Assembly (NCBI GenBank): GCA_013397115.1
Contig: VWZW01002639.1
Coordinates: 1,374,994 to 1,438,993, forward strand
Source of the DNA: Edolisoma coerulescens
Lineage: Eukaryota > Chordata > Aves > Passeriformes > Campephagidae
DNA: 64,000 nt
Reading direction: 5' to 3'
The notes below the pieces were generated by a model. It did no database searches. It was not told the DNA's origin and saw nothing but the letters and a program-made list of their open reading frames with translations. Within the stretch, counting starts at the first letter, position 1, and each line of letters opens with the position of its first letter. A program made the translations under genes and the position numbers. Shown here in pieces: positions 13,201 to 23,800 of this stretch.

Positions 13201-16200
13201 ATAAAGAAACAACTTAGAAATCTGCGCTTACCAAGTACTGGAACTTCCTTTTCAAAGACTTTTGTTTTAAAGCAATATAAACTGCACAGAGGATCCAAGA
13301 ATTGAAAGGCTGCCTTAAGCCACCAGCACTTTCCAAAACAACTTGACTATCAGAAAAAGAAAAATAAAAGCAGCCAAAAGCTCCATTAGGATTAAATTAG
13401 AGGTGCTGGAGCCCAGAATCCTGCCCAAGAGCAATCAGTGGGGATCTCAACTTGCACAGATAATAGCAGGGTTTCTTGGCAGGGATTCTCTCCCAGCTCC
13501 TGGCAATCAGTAATTTAGAAACTTCTGGAGACAGAGGTGAGTACCAACAGCTGGATTTATTGCCCCAAGATGCTCCATGCCCTCCCTGAACCCACAGGTA
13601 GCTCTGGGCTCTGTATCGCCCTGCTGTAACACTCATCAGGAAAAACCAGCACCCCCCTCATCTTTTATTCTTTTCTATCTTTGGGCTCACCTGACCCAAA
13701 AATTCAGAATTTGTACTAAACAGCCTGGGCTTTCCATAAGGCTTCTGCTTTTGAACTGACATGTTTTAAAAAGGGATTTTTTCCTTCGTTTATACAAATG
13801 TAAACAGAGCTGTAAATACATAAGCAGGGCGACTGCTTACCTAAGGAATGGTGGATGATCCCAAAAGCCTGCTTGTCAAATACACCTCGTGCAAGTATTA
13901 AGAGCTGTTGATTTTGGAAACGGAACAAAAGCATCCTGAGATAAAGCAGCGTTGCTGATGTGGAAAAACCGGAACGTTCCACATCATTCACAATCATCCT
14001 GCCAGTATGAAAAGTGAATCAGTTTCCATTCCTGCTCAGGAAAACAGAAATATTTTTTTCATGTTTCAACAGAGGAAGGTTGGGCTTAAAAAGACTTGAG
14101 GAAATGCTTATGTGTGAGCAGACAGTCAGGGATAAACACAGCTTCACCTCTTTTTCGTGGGGCCAGACTGTCAGTTAAGGGCAATCAGATTTGTCAGCTC
14201 AATACAATCCCAAACACACCTACTCATGTGGGCCTGTGCAAGTGCCACCTGACAGCCCTGCAGCATCCATGTGCACGGAAAACAGGAGAGGATGCTCAGC
14301 ACTTTGTGTTCACTCAGCACTCTCCGTTCTCTGAGACGTGGGCTGGCCCCCACCGTGGCTGAACTCATCCTCCAAACCCCTACAGAATGTGCCTCTAAAT
14401 TATGGCTTGTGTTTTACATCCCACCCATCACCAGTGATTTAATTACAGTCTGGATTTAAACATTATCATTACTTACAACGTGCAAGATGTGTTAAAGGGA
14501 AGGAGGCAGATATGATGTCAGTTCTCTCGCTCTAAATTGTTTAAATAAGGGGGGGAAAGACAGAAATTACATAGTGCAAAATGTGGTGTCTACACCAGAA
14601 CTTGATACCTACTGCATGGGTTTGTAGTCCTGGGGAAAGGCAAAGATGCAGCATTTGTGGCCTTATAAACTGGGTACCAAAAACTTTCTGGGGTGTAGCC
14701 CCCACTGAGATTTGGAATCCCTGTGCAGTTTCCAGCTGTGGTCAGCTCTGGGCCTCAGCCTTGCTCTCAAATCCCAGATGTACTCAGAGAAAGCAACTGC
14801 TCACCAAAACTGGCTCCAGTATCCAGAGAAGAACAGCTCAGGAAAAGCAGAATTCAATTCCTAGCACTTCAGGTAAAGATTTGCTGAATTACAAGCACTT
14901 CTATTACCCCTCATTTCATTAACCCCAGACTTCAAACACGGCTAATTCTCCCATATCACAAAGTGGATTGTTGATAATAAAATGTACAATAAATAACTTC
15001 AAGACTCTGAGATGCTGTAGTGGTTAATACTGTAACTATTCAGACAAAGAGCAGCAAAAGTCAACATGGCTGACTGATCAAATTCCCTAAAAAGCCCCAG
15101 AAAGAAGAGCATTATTTTATATTTTTTCTCTATCCATATTAATATAGGAATGTGTACTTAGAGCCAAAATTCTTGTGGTTCTTTCCTCTCAACTATTCCT
15201 AAATAAAATATAAACTCTTCTATTTCATTAGCTGTGTGCAGAGACGAGGAGAAGGAAACAGGCTCAGATGTTGCCAGTCCTTCAAGTTTGTCTGAAGACA
15301 GCAACAGTTCTGAGGCAGTGAAGTGGCTCTTAAACAACTACACAAAAATGTGTGTGGAATGTCAGGAAAGGATGCTCAAGTGCTGTCTTTCACTTCTTGC
15401 TTGGATGTTTCCTCTGAAACAGAGGGGTTTGATGTGGATTTTTCACGCAGCTTGGTCTCTTAAGGTACCATTTCATTCTAAGCACCATTTTTATTTCATA
15501 TCCACCTTCCACTTGCACATGTAAAACCCTGAAATCTCGCTCAGCTGCCAAGTCAGAGCCTGACCTTTCACAAAATACTGCCTATAAATGTCATATAAAC
15601 CATTATCATTATGAACCATCTCTTCTGGGCTTGATAGCTCTACCATCACCCGACTGACATTTTATCTGGCCCATGCTCCCCAGCTCTTCTGTGCACCTTC
15701 TATTAATGCAAACTTATATTTCTGCCAGCAGTAAAAATATAGGATCGAGGCAAGTTCACTTGAAATTTAATGATAGGAGCTACACAGACAGATAAAGAAA
15801 CCCATGTAAGACAAACATAGTACAAGAAAGGTCGTAAAATGTCAAAGAAGACAGAATCTTTCAACTTTATAACTCTGTACAGTGCACCAGTGCTTGGCAA
15901 TGATCAGCATGCTGGGAAGATCTTAACATTTTAGGTACATTTTAATATACTGCACATATTCTAGATACATTAAATATATTTGAAATGTGCCCAGGACCAC
16001 TGGGAGTGGTCCAGCTCGTGAACTAAGTGCACGAGGAAGACCATGTTACATTGGACATGTCCTATTAACCACAGGGGATTTGTCAGAATGACCCAGATGA
16101 TTGACATGGAGAGGGACTTGGCTCTTTCTCTGCATTACCTCATCATTTCTCCCTTTTTAAAGGCAAACTGATGCAAAAAAAAAAAAANCTTGCAAAGACT

Positions 16201-18600
16201 TCATAATCCAGTGTAAAATGATGCCAACTGTTATGGACAAAAGGCAGGTGAAGATGAATTGCATTTGATTTTCTGTGGGACTGGAAACTTCACAGCAGCA
16301 GGAAAAAAACCCACAGTCTGAGTGAAACCTGCAGCAAACCCCTCATTTCTGCAGCCCTCTGAGAGCTGGCATTTTGCCTGTGCTACATCCCAAACCAACT
16401 TGCCCTCAGCCTTCCTCTGACAGGGGAGCAAAGTTAAATGGGAGAGCCTTAATGGCTCAGCAGTGGTCCCACCCCAGCACTACCTCCGAGGATGAGAGAA
16501 TTTACTAAATAAAAACGACCTTCCTTAGCTGGGGCAGTGTAATTTCAGCCCTGGAAACCAAACCTCTCCTCAGTTACAAACCTCAGGCTTTGAAAAGAAC
16601 ATTAAAGGCTCATGTTGAGAGGCTGCTTTTTAAACGTTTTTTTTTTTTTCAAGGGAGAACTGAAATGTGTCTCCAGTAGGGAAAGCTCCATTTGTGCCTT
16701 TTCCCATGGACAGAGGCAGCAGGGAGAGGGGAACTTCAAGTCCCTGTCAGCACTCCAAGCTGCAGTCTCAGTGCAAGGCTGCAGTGGCCTTCAAAAGCTT
16801 TAATTTATAAATAAAGTATCTATTCCTACATAAATGTCACTTTAAAGTGTATCGCAGAATTCAGCACAGCATCTGCCCAGCCATGGCTCCAAATGAAAAT
16901 GTTATTCCAGTTCTTGCCTATATTTTCCATCCAAATATTTGTGTAGTTTCAAATAGCCCAAGGAACCTGGTCCTGACGTCACCCTGGTGGAAATCAATAA
17001 AAGCTCTGCCTCTGGCTTCAGGCAGTGGCCTCGAGCATCCTGTAGCGACACTTTGAAATCCTAAACCCAAACCTCCACAGCCATCGTTGAAGGAATTAAT
17101 TTCTTTCTATTTACAACCATCCTGAGCACATGGGGCAGTTCATAAACTCGGGTAAAGAAGGCTGTAAGGCGATGGTCACTGATTTGGAGCAGCGATCTCC
17201 AAACAGCCTGTTCAGAACCAGGTGCACTGATGGATTTCCCCTTCAGAGGGTTCAGCAGCTACAGCAATGAACACTCAGCTCCCTTAGCTGGACTATGGGC
17301 ATCCCCAGACCAGGGAGTGTGAAGGTTTATTTCTTATCAAATGCCCTTGGAAAAAACAGATCCTGTGATTAGTAACAGCAATCCCAGTTTTTGTGGCAAA
17401 CTGCAAAACAAGAGCGTCCTGCTCGGGAAGTGTGAACTGACACTAGAGGGGAAGGGTGGGGACTCAGCAGTGCAGGGCTGCTGGCCCCAGTGGATGCAGG
17501 GAGAAGTGGCTTTGCAGGAAGGGGAATGGCAGGAGGGACGTGTGAGCAGAGATATCCTGAGGAGAAACAGATGGCAAAGAGAAGGAAGATGCAAAAAGCA
17601 GTGAAGCACAAGAAGAAATATGAGAATCACTACTACAGCTTAAATAGAATAATCCAAAAGTCAGCAATATACATGTATTAATTAAACTTTATCACCCTGG
17701 ACTGCACACAACCTTCAGATGGAGTTAACAGAAACCTACATGCACAGTTCTAGATTACATCATCTGCTTATTTTTTTTTTTTTAAAGGAAAAAATCTGTT
17801 AAAAATTCCTTAGCTAGGTATATCACCCTAAATATTGATGCACGCTCTCCTCAGCAGGGCAATGTATGCAGCCAAAAGCAACCTCGAGCTTTCTGGAACA
17901 TTAATAATTAGAATGAGCACTACAGATGGAATTCAGATTTGAAAAGGGAAAAGCCTCAGCACTAAAAAATACTTGCCTGAGACTGAAATGGGAACACAGT
18001 TGTGTAACCACGAGTCTTGTTAACTTCTAGAGGTCACCAACACACAAAAAATCATCCCAGGCATTCAGAAAGTTGTTTGACTGGGACATAATAGACATAC
18101 ACTAAAGGTCACTTGAAGCTGAAGCTTCTCGCTGGCTTCTGCTTCTCCATAAAGCAAAACACATTAAAAGAACAATTGAGCTGCTCTGTGGCTCTGGTGC
18201 ACGTGAGAATTCTGCACCGCCTTCCACAATGAACAAAGCTGGTCTCTTTCATTGCTTTTTTTCAATACTTGAATATCTGCCTTGTAGGAGAAATTGTTTC
18301 TGCCTAATGCTGTGTCTGGTGCTTCAGGTGTGGTCTGGCTGGCTTTTTATAGCATATTCAGGAGAGCTTTTAAATCATCCCTAGGCAGAAACAGGTATCA
18401 AAAGTGGTGACTTTTAATGAGGTACATCACCTACATCCAAGTGGCAGCAACGGGGCATTAGCAGCCTGTGCAAACACAGAAAAAGCTTATCCCTTTTCCA
18501 TGAGGATATGGACAGCCCTGTGCTCTGACCTGCCCCTAAAGGCAGGGTAACTGAGGCTCTTGTTCATAGAACCCTTGGGGGGATTAGAGTGAAATGGTAC
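4291..18600. other. Upstream intergenic DNA, no gene recognised
   Basis: About 14.3 kb without a supportable gene. The longest open frames (153 codons at 6237-6698 on -, 165 at 6759-7256 on +, 209 at 9715-10344 on -) show no recognisable domain and overlap others. Mononucleotide runs occur at 10,900-10,911 (A), 16,175-16,187 (A, followed by a lone N at 16,188), 16,637-16,649 (T) and 17,771-17,783 (T). A 12-bp direct repeat TTTGCAGTTTTA occurs at 10,368-10,379 and 10,389-10,400. A small AAG-rich tract lies near 12,484-12,510. Nothing else stands out. Confidence 0.6.
16175..16188. repeat. Poly-A run ending in an unresolved base
   Basis: A run of 13 A is followed by a single N at 16,188. The N probably marks an unresolved homopolymer length or a contig join. 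It matters mainly as evidence that single-N marks in this assembly can sit at difficult or joined sites. Confidence 0.8.
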
Positions 18601-19477
18601 TGAATGAACAGTGGTTTTATTTATACAAAATATATGGCAGGATTATTTTGGAACAATTTGGTTGCAATGGAAAGGACGTACGTAGCTGTTCTGGTTATTA
18701 TCTACAGTAACAGAGCAACATAAAAGTATAAAGAGATCACTTAATAATTAATAAGAAAGGATAAGAGTAGACAGTGGAGAGGGAAGATATCACCAGCCGT
18801 GGATCCAGAAACAAGACTTCACTGCTGCAGTTTTGATGCTCATTTGTCAAAGTGATGGTCTCAGCCTTCACCCGTGGAACATTAAGTTCAGTGGGATTCA
18901 CACCTTCAGGTTCAGGTGGGAGAGCCCAGGGGCCTCCCCTGCAGGGGGAGTTTTCCACTCTCTGTGGCAACACTGTGGATCACGGGCTGCACCGTGGATC
19001 ACGAATCTGGGGGCACTTTGGGCATCTTTGGTGGTTTATGGCTCCTTCTCAGACATGACTGCACAGCTGAGCCAGTTGTGCCTTCTCAGAGGGGATGAAA
19101 ACGCTCAGGTCTGCGTGTGAATGTCCCGATACCTACCCCGGGAGGGCGTTTACACCTGAGCCAGGTGTGTAAGGCAGGACATTGGCATGACAAAAGCATT
19201 ATCTCACTTCTGCAGGATGTTTCTTATCGGCCTTCTCCCCCGGCTGGCCCAAAACCCAGCTTGTTGCCAAACAAAGGTTGGTTTGTCGTGGTCATCCTCT
19301 GGCGGTTTGTGCTCACCCCCTCTGTACCTGGGCACTTCTTACGCAGATCACAGGTTTTGCCACCACACCCCCAAAACCTCTCCTGCTCCCCTTCAGCTGG
19401 GGGGTGCAAACCTGGCCTCAGCAAAGCACCCTGTTGCTTCTGCAAATCATTAACCCTTAACATTTCAGCCCCTCACA
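18601..19477 (-). mobile_element. Possible solo LTR of an endogenous retrovirus-like element
   Basis: Read on the minus strand, the segment would start TGTGAGGGGCTG (at 19,477) and end CCACTGTTCATTCA (at 18,601). It thus has the TG...CA ends typical of LTRs, with an AATAAA polyadenylation signal about 15 bases before the 3' end. The roughly 877-bp length is within the range of avian LTRs. The interior is more GC-rich than its surroundings and contains a 10-bp direct repeat GTGGATCACG at 18,975-18,984 and 18,994-19,003. I found no matching target-site duplication (left flank ends ggtac, right flank starts cactg), and no internal retroviral gene is present. Either the ends are slightly misplaced, the copy is old, or the assignment is wrong. 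Confidence 0.38.
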
Positions 19478-19619
19478 CACTGGCAGACCGTCCTGTTTGC
19501 ACTTTTTCTCATCGGTAATGTAAGAACTCTCACCTGAGGACTGAGCAGTCAGCCCAATTTCTAAGCAGCTCGTCCAGGACTTGACCCCAGGGGCAACTCC
19601 ATGAGTGCTCTTTCCAGAA

Positions 19620-19727
19620 GTCATCACAGAACCACAGGATGGTTTTGGTTGACAGGAACCTTAAAGACCATCTGGTTCCAAACCCTTTGCCACGGGCAGA
19701 GCCACCTTCCACTCCACCAGCTAGCTG
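19620..19727 (-). mobile_element. CR1 LINE 3'-end fragment, cut by the assembly gap
   Basis: The stretch beginning ATCACAGAACCACAGGATGG, continuing through a version of TTGGTTGACAGGAACCTTAAAG, a CATCTGGTTCCAAACCC block and a gggcagagccaccttcc block, is the reverse complement of the conserved 3' end of avian CR1 elements. CR1 3' ends carry short ATTCTATG-like repeats, which appear here inverted as the cacagaaccacagg start. The fragment reads into the run of N, so its 5' side cannot be seen. It lies within about 0.7 kb upstream of visible PDZRN3 exon 1 if the gap length is right. Being a high-copy repeat next to very GC-rich DNA, it probably contributed to the assembly failure. Confidence 0.88.
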
Positions 19728-20395
19728 NNNNNNNNNNNNNNNNNNNNNNNNNNNNNNNNNNNNNNNNNNNNNNNNNNNNNNNNNNNNNNNNNNNNNNNNN
19801 NNNNNNNNNNNNNNNNNNNNNNNNNNNNNNNNNNNNNNNNNNNNNNNNNNNNNNNNNNNNNNNNNNNNNNNNNNNNNNNNNNNNNNNNNNNNNNNNNNNN
19901 NNNNNNNNNNNNNNNNNNNNNNNNNNNNNNNNNNNNNNNNNNNNNNNNNNNNNNNNNNNNNNNNNNNNNNNNNNNNNNNNNNNNNNNNNNNNNNNNNNNN
20001 NNNNNNNNNNNNNNNNNNNNNNNNNNNNNNNNNNNNNNNNNNNNNNNNNNNNNNNNNNNNNNNNNNNNNNNNNNNNNNNNNNNNNNNNNNNNNNNNNNNN
20101 NNNNNNNNNNNNNNNNNNNNNNNNNNNNNNNNNNNNNNNNNNNNNNNNNNNNNNNNNNNNNNNNNNNNNNNNNNNNNNNNNNNNNNNNNNNNNNNNNNNN
20201 NNNNNNNNNNNNNNNNNNNNNNNNNNNNNNNNNNNNNNNNNNNNNNNNNNNNNNNNNNNNNNNNNNNNNNNNNNNNNNNNNNNNNNNNNNNNNNNNNNNN
20301 NNNNNNNNNNNNNNNNNNNNNNNNNNNNNNNNNNNNNNNNNNNNNNNNNNNNNNNNNNNNNNNNNNNNNNNNNNNNNNNNNNNNNNNNNNNNNNN
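19728..20395. other. Assembly gap (668 N) covering PDZRN3 promoter and RING-coding part of exon 1
   Basis: All bases are N. The left flank is a CR1 repeat and the right flank is CpG-island coding sequence, a combination that commonly breaks assemblies. The first visible PDZRN3 codon corresponds to about residue 118 of mammalian PDZRN3 as I recall it. About 350 nt of coding sequence (start codon, RING finger, first zinc-finger part), plus the 5' UTR and core promoter, should therefore lie here. A 668-bp gap could hold these, but whether the N count is measured or arbitrary cannot be judged from the sequence. Confidence 0.95.
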
Positions 20396-20880
20396 CTGCC
20401 GCCAGGTGCTCAGCCTGCGCGATGTGGAAGCGCACATGCGGGAGCGCTGCGAGGCGCGGCCCGCGGGGCTGTGCGAGCAGGGCTGCGGGCTGGTGCTGAC
20501 CCACGGCGAGCGCCGGGCCGGCGGCCACGGCTGCCTGCGGGCGCTGCGCGCACACGGGGCCGCGCTGCAGGCGCGGGCGGCCGCGCTGGAGAAGGCGCTG
20601 AAGAAGGAGGCGCTGCGCGCCGGCAAGCGGGAGCAGTCGCTGCTGTCGCGGCTGGCGGCGGCGCAGCTGGAGCTGCAGGGGACGGCGCTGGGCTACCAGA
20701 AGCGCTTCACGCAGNTAAGGACGGGCCCCACCGCGCCCCGCGCTGCCCGCTGCCGCTCGGGATGCGCCTCGTCCCGTGCGCCGGCCCCGGGGCGTTCCCG
20801 CGGGAGAGGGGCCCCTCCGCCCGGCCCTGTGCGGGGCTTGTCCTGGAGAGCCCATCCGGCTCCACGTCCTTTCAAGTACC
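20396..20880. promoter_or_regulatory. CpG island over PDZRN3 exon 1 (5' part lost in gap)
   Basis: From the end of the gap to about 20,870 the DNA is extremely GC-rich with very dense CpG, covering the visible part of exon 1 and about 150 bp of the following intron. Beyond about 20,900 the composition falls abruptly to the AT-leaning background. Upstream of the gap the CR1 and LTR-like sequences are not CpG-dense, so the island must begin inside the gap. This is the usual arrangement for a developmental gene promoter with the transcription start just upstream. The start site itself and any TATA or initiator element cannot be seen. Confidence 0.85.
20397..20714 (+). CDS. PDZRN3: PDZRN3 exon 1, 3' part: zinc-finger end and coiled coil
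   Basis: PDZRN3 is a cytoplasmic RING-type E3 ubiquitin ligase of the LNX family. It is known to act on MuSK at the neuromuscular junction and in Wnt/Dishevelled signalling, and in muscle, bone and vascular development. The visible 106 codons begin CRQVLSLRDVEAHMRERCEA. Residues 1-46 are the end of the TRAF-type zinc-finger region, with candidate ligands C18, C26, C30, H36, H44 and C46; the segment THGERRAGGH closely matches the mammalian protein. Residues 47-105 are Ala/Leu/Glu/Lys-rich and predicted coiled coil, including the highly conserved KALKKEALRAGKRE. The exon ends ...YQKRFTQ at 20,714 in phase 0, followed by NTAAGG, which becomes a consensus donor if N is G. The start codon and RING lie in the preceding gap, so the record is 5' partial. 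PDZRN3 is preferred over PDZRN4 because the downstream PDZ1 exons match it much better. Confidence 0.93.
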
Positions 20881-23800
20881 GGAGCTTTGGGGGTTAACAG
20901 CCGTAATACGCCGCTTTCTGTAGGTACATGTTTTTAACTGTGACCATCACTGCTAGCTGGACCCCATAAGGTAACTCACAGAGAAAAGTAACAAGGTCAC
21001 GGTATTACTGTTTTCTCTTGGTTCTCTTCCCCGAAGAAAACTCTAAAAGTGGAATTTCCAGGGCTGGAAATGGTATTAAACCAGCAGAAATTGACTCCCA
21101 GGAGTCACACAAAAGTGGAGTGAATTGGAAGAAGCTGCTGTGACCCAATGCTTTCCAGACCCTGAGCTCACCTAGCATCCCACAAAAGGGCTTCCCACTA
21201 AATGCAGTCTTTGGGATTAACTATTACGCAACTCGGACACCTCGCCAGCTATTTCAGGATCTGCAGCCATCAGCTTTGTAACGTCCACATCCAAATACAG
21301 GACATCTGCTGTGTCCTTGTGATTTCTTTCCCAGAGTCACACAGGGTTCTTTAAAAGCTCCATTTAGGAAGGGAAAAATTAACTTGATTTCAGCCCCTCA
21401 AAATTAGACCATTTATAAAATGACCAGAATCAAAAGCCAGAGCTACAACAATCCCCAAGTTTTAATTGGAATGAGGCTCCCCAGCGAGGGAAGCCCTGAA
21501 AGCCAATTATCTTTCAAATGAAGACATTCAGAGTCCTCCCAGTGACCTGGAATGTGCTATCACAGACACAGCAGTATTAAACTGTTCAAAACTGTCAAAC
21601 ATCTGTATTCACACCTTTGGTAATGTTGAGGCTCTAAAAGCTGTGTAAAGGAAATAAAAGTTCATGTTAGAGGATCTTTTTTTTTAACGTTCTTAGCAAT
21701 CCAGGGCAGAACCCACCGTGTTTTCCTAACTCAAACCAGAAAACATCTCAATACTAAATGTACTGTTCTAACTACAGGCAATACTGGGTGTGTGCTGGTT
21801 AAAGTCTTAGTAACACCATTAAAATAAATTGGGGGTTCACAGTCATATCAAGGTTCGGGGCAGTTCTGTCTCCCCCTTTTCCTACAGCACTTTGCCATGG
21901 CATTCTGGAGGCTTTCTGCTGCCAGAGCCTGGCACACAGCTCCATCTCCATTGCTGGTGACAGGAGAGCCCTGCGCACAGTCCTGCTGTCAGAAATCATC
22001 TCACCCCGTCCCTGCCTCCTCATCTCTGATCTCCTTTATTCTCACACTCCTGCATGTCTTCCTGGCTAGTGCTGATAATGTTGGGTTTGCATGATTTAGC
22101 TCTGTGCAGCGTAGGGATCTGCTGTAATCCTGAGAGCTGCTCCTTCAGAGCTGCAAATGTTCGTGGCACATATTTGCAGCTGGACTTTTTATCAGATTTA
22201 TGGGTACAGCTGGCCCAGAGCTCTGTGCTGGGTCTCAGCCCCGTTACAAAAGGCTGTTATGCAGTTCCCTGAAGCAGCCACCGCTCTGAAGAAAGCTGGA
22301 AGGTGTCATGTCACCACAGCCCTGGGCCAGCGGTCAGTCAATTACGTGTCTTTCACAGCATTTTGGGCAGCTGGCCAACACTAACAGCTCTCCACTGCCC
22401 AGCTCCCAGACAAGCACAATCAGCAAACTTGCATCTTTGGGACCCAGAGAGTTTTGTAAAAGACCCATGGTAATCACCTGGTGCAGGGGATGCTTTCCCA
22501 GTCTGGGGCTGTGGCAGCCTTCCAAGTTTGGGGTTATTTTCTGAGAGACAGTAGCACAGACTGTGCAGGAACACTCAGCAGGACATACAAATTTGCCTAA
22601 GGATTAGGTCCCTGAACACAGGGATTAGAGGTATGATAGTGTGAAATAACCAATTTGCTGTCATTATTTAAATTATGACCATTATTCATATTTCATACAT
22701 TCCAAGATGTAATAGTTTGTATGAACACAAGTAGGCTGAGCACCAGCAATCTGGGTTCAGAGCTTACAAGTGGTGATTGCAGAACTTACTGTGGGATGTT
22801 CTGGCTCCTCAGCAGATGAAGAAAAAGGGTTTTCTGACTTTCCTGCCTGATGACTGCTTGTTGCTGCAGATGTAGAACCAATCCAGAATAAATCAGATGA
22901 CGTATCCTGTAGCCAAAACAGAAGAAATGCCCATGTACAGTTGTGTTTAAAGGCTTAGTCAAAGGGGAAATACAATACTGAGTGACATTAGATCATTCAT
23001 TAAAGACCCAAATTCGTGGTCTTTTGGCAGCTTTGGAGATCCAGGTCAGGATTCACCTTAGCACAGACTTTGTGATGCTGGATGAATCACAGCTTTGCTG
23101 TGCTTTCATCTACCATTTCTGAGGTGAGTTCTGTACCACCACCATAACTATATTGAAAGGAGACATAAAGAAAATACATATTTTATACACACACATATCT
23201 ATCAGCATCTGACAATTTTATAAGCCCCTTAAGCAGGTAGATGTGCCTTAAGTGACCCCAGTTGTGTTATCCATGTGTGTTCTTTGTCACTGAGGGAACA
23301 CTTTAATTTTACTGTGTACGGTTCAAAGGTTTATTCAGAGAATGACTATTTATTCCTTGGTGGGAGGAGGAGAGGCTTATTGAGGATGAGCTTGAGGAGG
23401 GAGTGGTGGGGAAGGTGGTGTGTCTCACTCAGAATTAGTATTTCCTTCGATCAGACATGTCAATCCTGAAATACCAAAATCTAAACAATCAAGAAAAAAA
23501 CTGGTACAATTCAAACAAGGCTTAATCCTTGGTGAAACATAGCACTGTGCACACCTCTTGATAAGCTGATCTGGTCAATCCCTTGTTTACACAGCCGACA
23601 AAGCCCTTTGGGAAGAACAAGGGGAGAGGGAATCGGAAGCTTTTGACAGTGCTGGCTGCAGCCCAGGGTGGAAACCCTTCTGCTCTCCTGGCAACCAGAG
23701 ACAGGGACTGGCTCTAAAGGTGTCAGCCAGGCAGGAACCAGTTACGATCTGACATTCAGGACCTCTGTGGTGGTGGTAACACAGGTTTGAATTCTGTAAG

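Noticed and set aside
19530..20923. Open frames of about 300-440 codons on both strands
   Set aside because: They run through 668 unknown bases and high-GC antisense of exon 1. Only the + frame at 20,397-20,714 is real coding sequence.
20924..20970. Exon-like segment between TTTCTGTAG and AAG/GTAACT
   Set aside because: All three frames contain a stop and none matches PDZRN3. Probably chance splice-like signals.
23043..23123. Possible cryptic exon with donor GAGGTGAGT and a frame containing MLDESQLCCA
   Set aside because: I tested it as the missing PDZRN3 linker exon. The resemblance to the expected linker is weak, and a TGA stop lies just before the donor.
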